Assembly (NCBI GenBank): GCA_028023455.1
Contig: JAQFVV010012402.1
Location: 13,574,483 to 13,638,482, forward strand
Direction of reading: 5' to 3'
Origin: Epiperipatus broadwayi
Lineage: Eukaryota > Onychophora > Udeonychophora > Euonychophora > Peripatidae
Length of the DNA stretch: 64,000 nt
The stretch's first letter is position 1. The number at the start of each line of letters is the position of its first letter. The notes beneath the pieces were generated by a model. The model was given only the letters and a program-made list of their open reading frames with translations, searched no databases and was not told where the DNA came from. The position numbers were made by a program, and so were the translations under genes. This document shows, in pieces, positions 62,655 to 64,000 of the stretch.

Positions 62655-63270
62655 GGGATAACAAAATATGATTCAAGGAGACCAATCACAATTGTAAATG
62701 AAAAAGTTATCAAATAGAAGTAAAAAAAAAAAAAGAAAACTTTTGCCAATTAAAATTAAAGTAAAAGCATTTTACATTCACCACAACAATGCTAAAATGC
62801 AAGTTTAATTTGAGATAATTGATTGCATCAAGAACTACAGTGCAAATTGCCTTTTTAATATGAATAATGGTTGTGAATGTTTGTTTATTTTGAAAAAATA
62901 AATGCATCAATATATTTTTTAAATTAGCTTTAATAAAGACAAGAAATGATTTAGGAACATTATAATTTATTAATAAATACAAAAGGAATAGGATTATTCT
63001 AAATTTTTCAATCTATATCAATAAAAAAATATAATAATTGAATGATTTATAGTTCAAACACCAAAAGTAACAAAGAACTGCAATCCATAAATTTTGAGCT
63101 CCAGTCTTTACTACTCCACAAACAATATAATGCAGGTTATATAAATAGCAGAGTCCTTCATTACAAAATATCAATGAAGTTTCAAATATTCAGAATCTAC
63201 TATTATTTTTATTCTAAAATAATATGTAAAATGCCTTTTTTATGTAAATAGCTGGCTAAAAACTACAAAA
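62655..63270. other. no gene seen
   Basis: AT-rich; frames of 69-90 codons here look like compositional noise. Confidence 0.35.
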
Positions 63271-63271
63271 T

Positions 63272-63547
63272 AACAAAGTAATCCACCTCTTGGTTAATTT
63301 ACCCATCTTGGAAAATATCAGAGATCTTAAGATTTGTTATAAAACAATTGGAAATTGAAAGAATATTGTCTTTTAAATGAAAGTATTTGAGGCTCAAATA
63401 ATACCATAAAATTCAAAGAGACCCCCAAATATTTTTATTAAAATGACAATATTCCTGCAATTTCCAATACTTTTACAAGTCTAGATTCATAAGATGTCTA
63501 ATATTTTCCAAGAATGGCAAATTAACCAAGAAATGGATTACCTTGTT
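63272..63547. mobile_element. 276-bp foldback element
   Basis: The left half aacaaagtaatccacctctt, then ggttaatttacccatcttgg, ...ttggaaattg, pairs with the right half read inverted (aacaaggtaatccatttctt, ggttaatttgccattcttgg, ...ttggaaattg). The arms span about 130 bp each, leaving almost no loop. No coding content; a palindromic MITE. Confidence 0.85.
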
Positions 63548-63560
63548 GATTACTTTAAGG

Positions 63561-64000
63561 CAGTGGTCTTCAACCTTTTCACACCTGTGGACCGGTAAAA
63601 ATAAGGATAAGGTTCCGCGGACCAGCAAAAATAAGGATAAGATTTCGCAGAACGGCAGAAGTCTATATATAAATTTTCTTAAAGATAAGCATAATTGTTA
63701 TAACTGATCAAAACAACAATGTTAAATATATAAGATAAAGTTTTATATATATATATATGGAGTTTATATAATAAAAAACTTTTTTTAAAATTTTTTTAGA
63801 AAAGTAATAAAAAATTTAATTCTACCCCCTCCCCCCCATAAACATCCGTGATAACTAGAAAAACAAATTAATTTATGAATGATTGATTAGATTTTGTTTT
63901 AGTTCTGTTTTTTTTTTTAATTGGGTAAAAATGAGATGAAAAAAATAAATAAAAATTGGCAATATTAATTAAAAGTTTAAACTCTTATTATTACAAACTT
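63561..64000. mobile_element. hAT-like non-autonomous element, left end, cut by the window edge
   Basis: cagtggtcttcaaccttttc, acacctgtggaccgg has the form of hAT ends (CAGTGGTTCTCAACCTTTT...GCGGACC). Just inside, 'g(t/c)ggacc(g/a)g(t/c)aaaaataaggataag(g/a)tt(c/t)cgc' occurs twice in tandem (63586-63650). The right end is not seen before 64000. Confidence 0.6.

Noticed and set aside
1-64000. CRISPR arrays, prokaryotic operons, rRNA genes
   Set aside because: The repeats present are tandem or palindromic transposon-type units; the gene structure is eukaryotic and no rRNA or spacer-repeat pattern is seen.

Overview
This is a metazoan nuclear window. It is very AT-rich, full of A/T homopolymers and (TA)n runs, has no operon-like gene packing, and its one clear gene is split by kilobase-scale introns with GT..AG borders. 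The exon sequence and the transposon set (hAT, piggyBac, pogo/mariner, Penelope-like, non-LTR) suggest an invertebrate, possibly an arthropod or other protostome. I cannot place it more precisely from sequence alone.

Host gene. Six in-frame exons on the minus strand (34774 down to 8553) encode 306 contiguous residues of the spliceosomal HAT-repeat protein PRPF39/Prp39, from the 'YPYCYGYWKKYADLE' segment to '[17 protein letters not shown]'. Every junction is GT..AG and phase-compatible and no exon has a stop, so the gene looks functional. The 5' exons (beyond 34774) and 3' exons (before 8553) were not found. The 3' ones probably lie left of the window. A possible 3'-terminal exon of a second minus-strand gene sits at 62592-62650.

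Mobile elements make up most of the recognisable remainder. In order: a 1.46 kb TIR repeat (1049-2504); a decayed non-LTR endonuclease (about 7.56-8.01 kb, minus); a pogo-like element with TA duplication (9802-10912); a decayed LINE with ORF1-like and endonuclease parts (14.7-17.6 kb, plus); a mariner-type transposase 3' end (about 20.0 kb, minus); a 1.6 kb complex foldback (22.66-24.26 kb); a piggyBac remnant (25.2-25.7 kb); a LINE C-terminus (30.2-30.5 kb, minus); a 973-bp TIR element containing three 260-bp tandem units (31914-32886); a 5.5 kb element with roughly 400-bp inverted ends around a broken conserved ORF (35205-40681); a tandem array (44.0-45.06 kb); a Penelope-like retroelement (45.57-46.64 kb, minus) with a second, inverted copy of its 3' end (49.93-50.52 kb, plus) on the other side of a decayed hAT transposase (47.4-49.9 kb); a second pogo-like copy (54817-55435); a 1.94 kb TIR element with an unusually GC-rich core (58401-60337); a decayed RTE-type reverse transcriptase (60.84-62.05 kb); and a foldback plus a hAT-type terminus at the right edge.

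The most notable structure is nesting. The 35.2-40.7 kb element carries at least three later insertions: a palindromic MITE, a hAT terminus, and a second copy of the 1.46 kb repeat. The same palindromic MITE also interrupts the hAT transposase at 48.1 kb. No CRISPR, rRNA, tRNA or prokaryotic feature is present. Long intervals between these entries hold only AT-rich sequence in which I see no gene.
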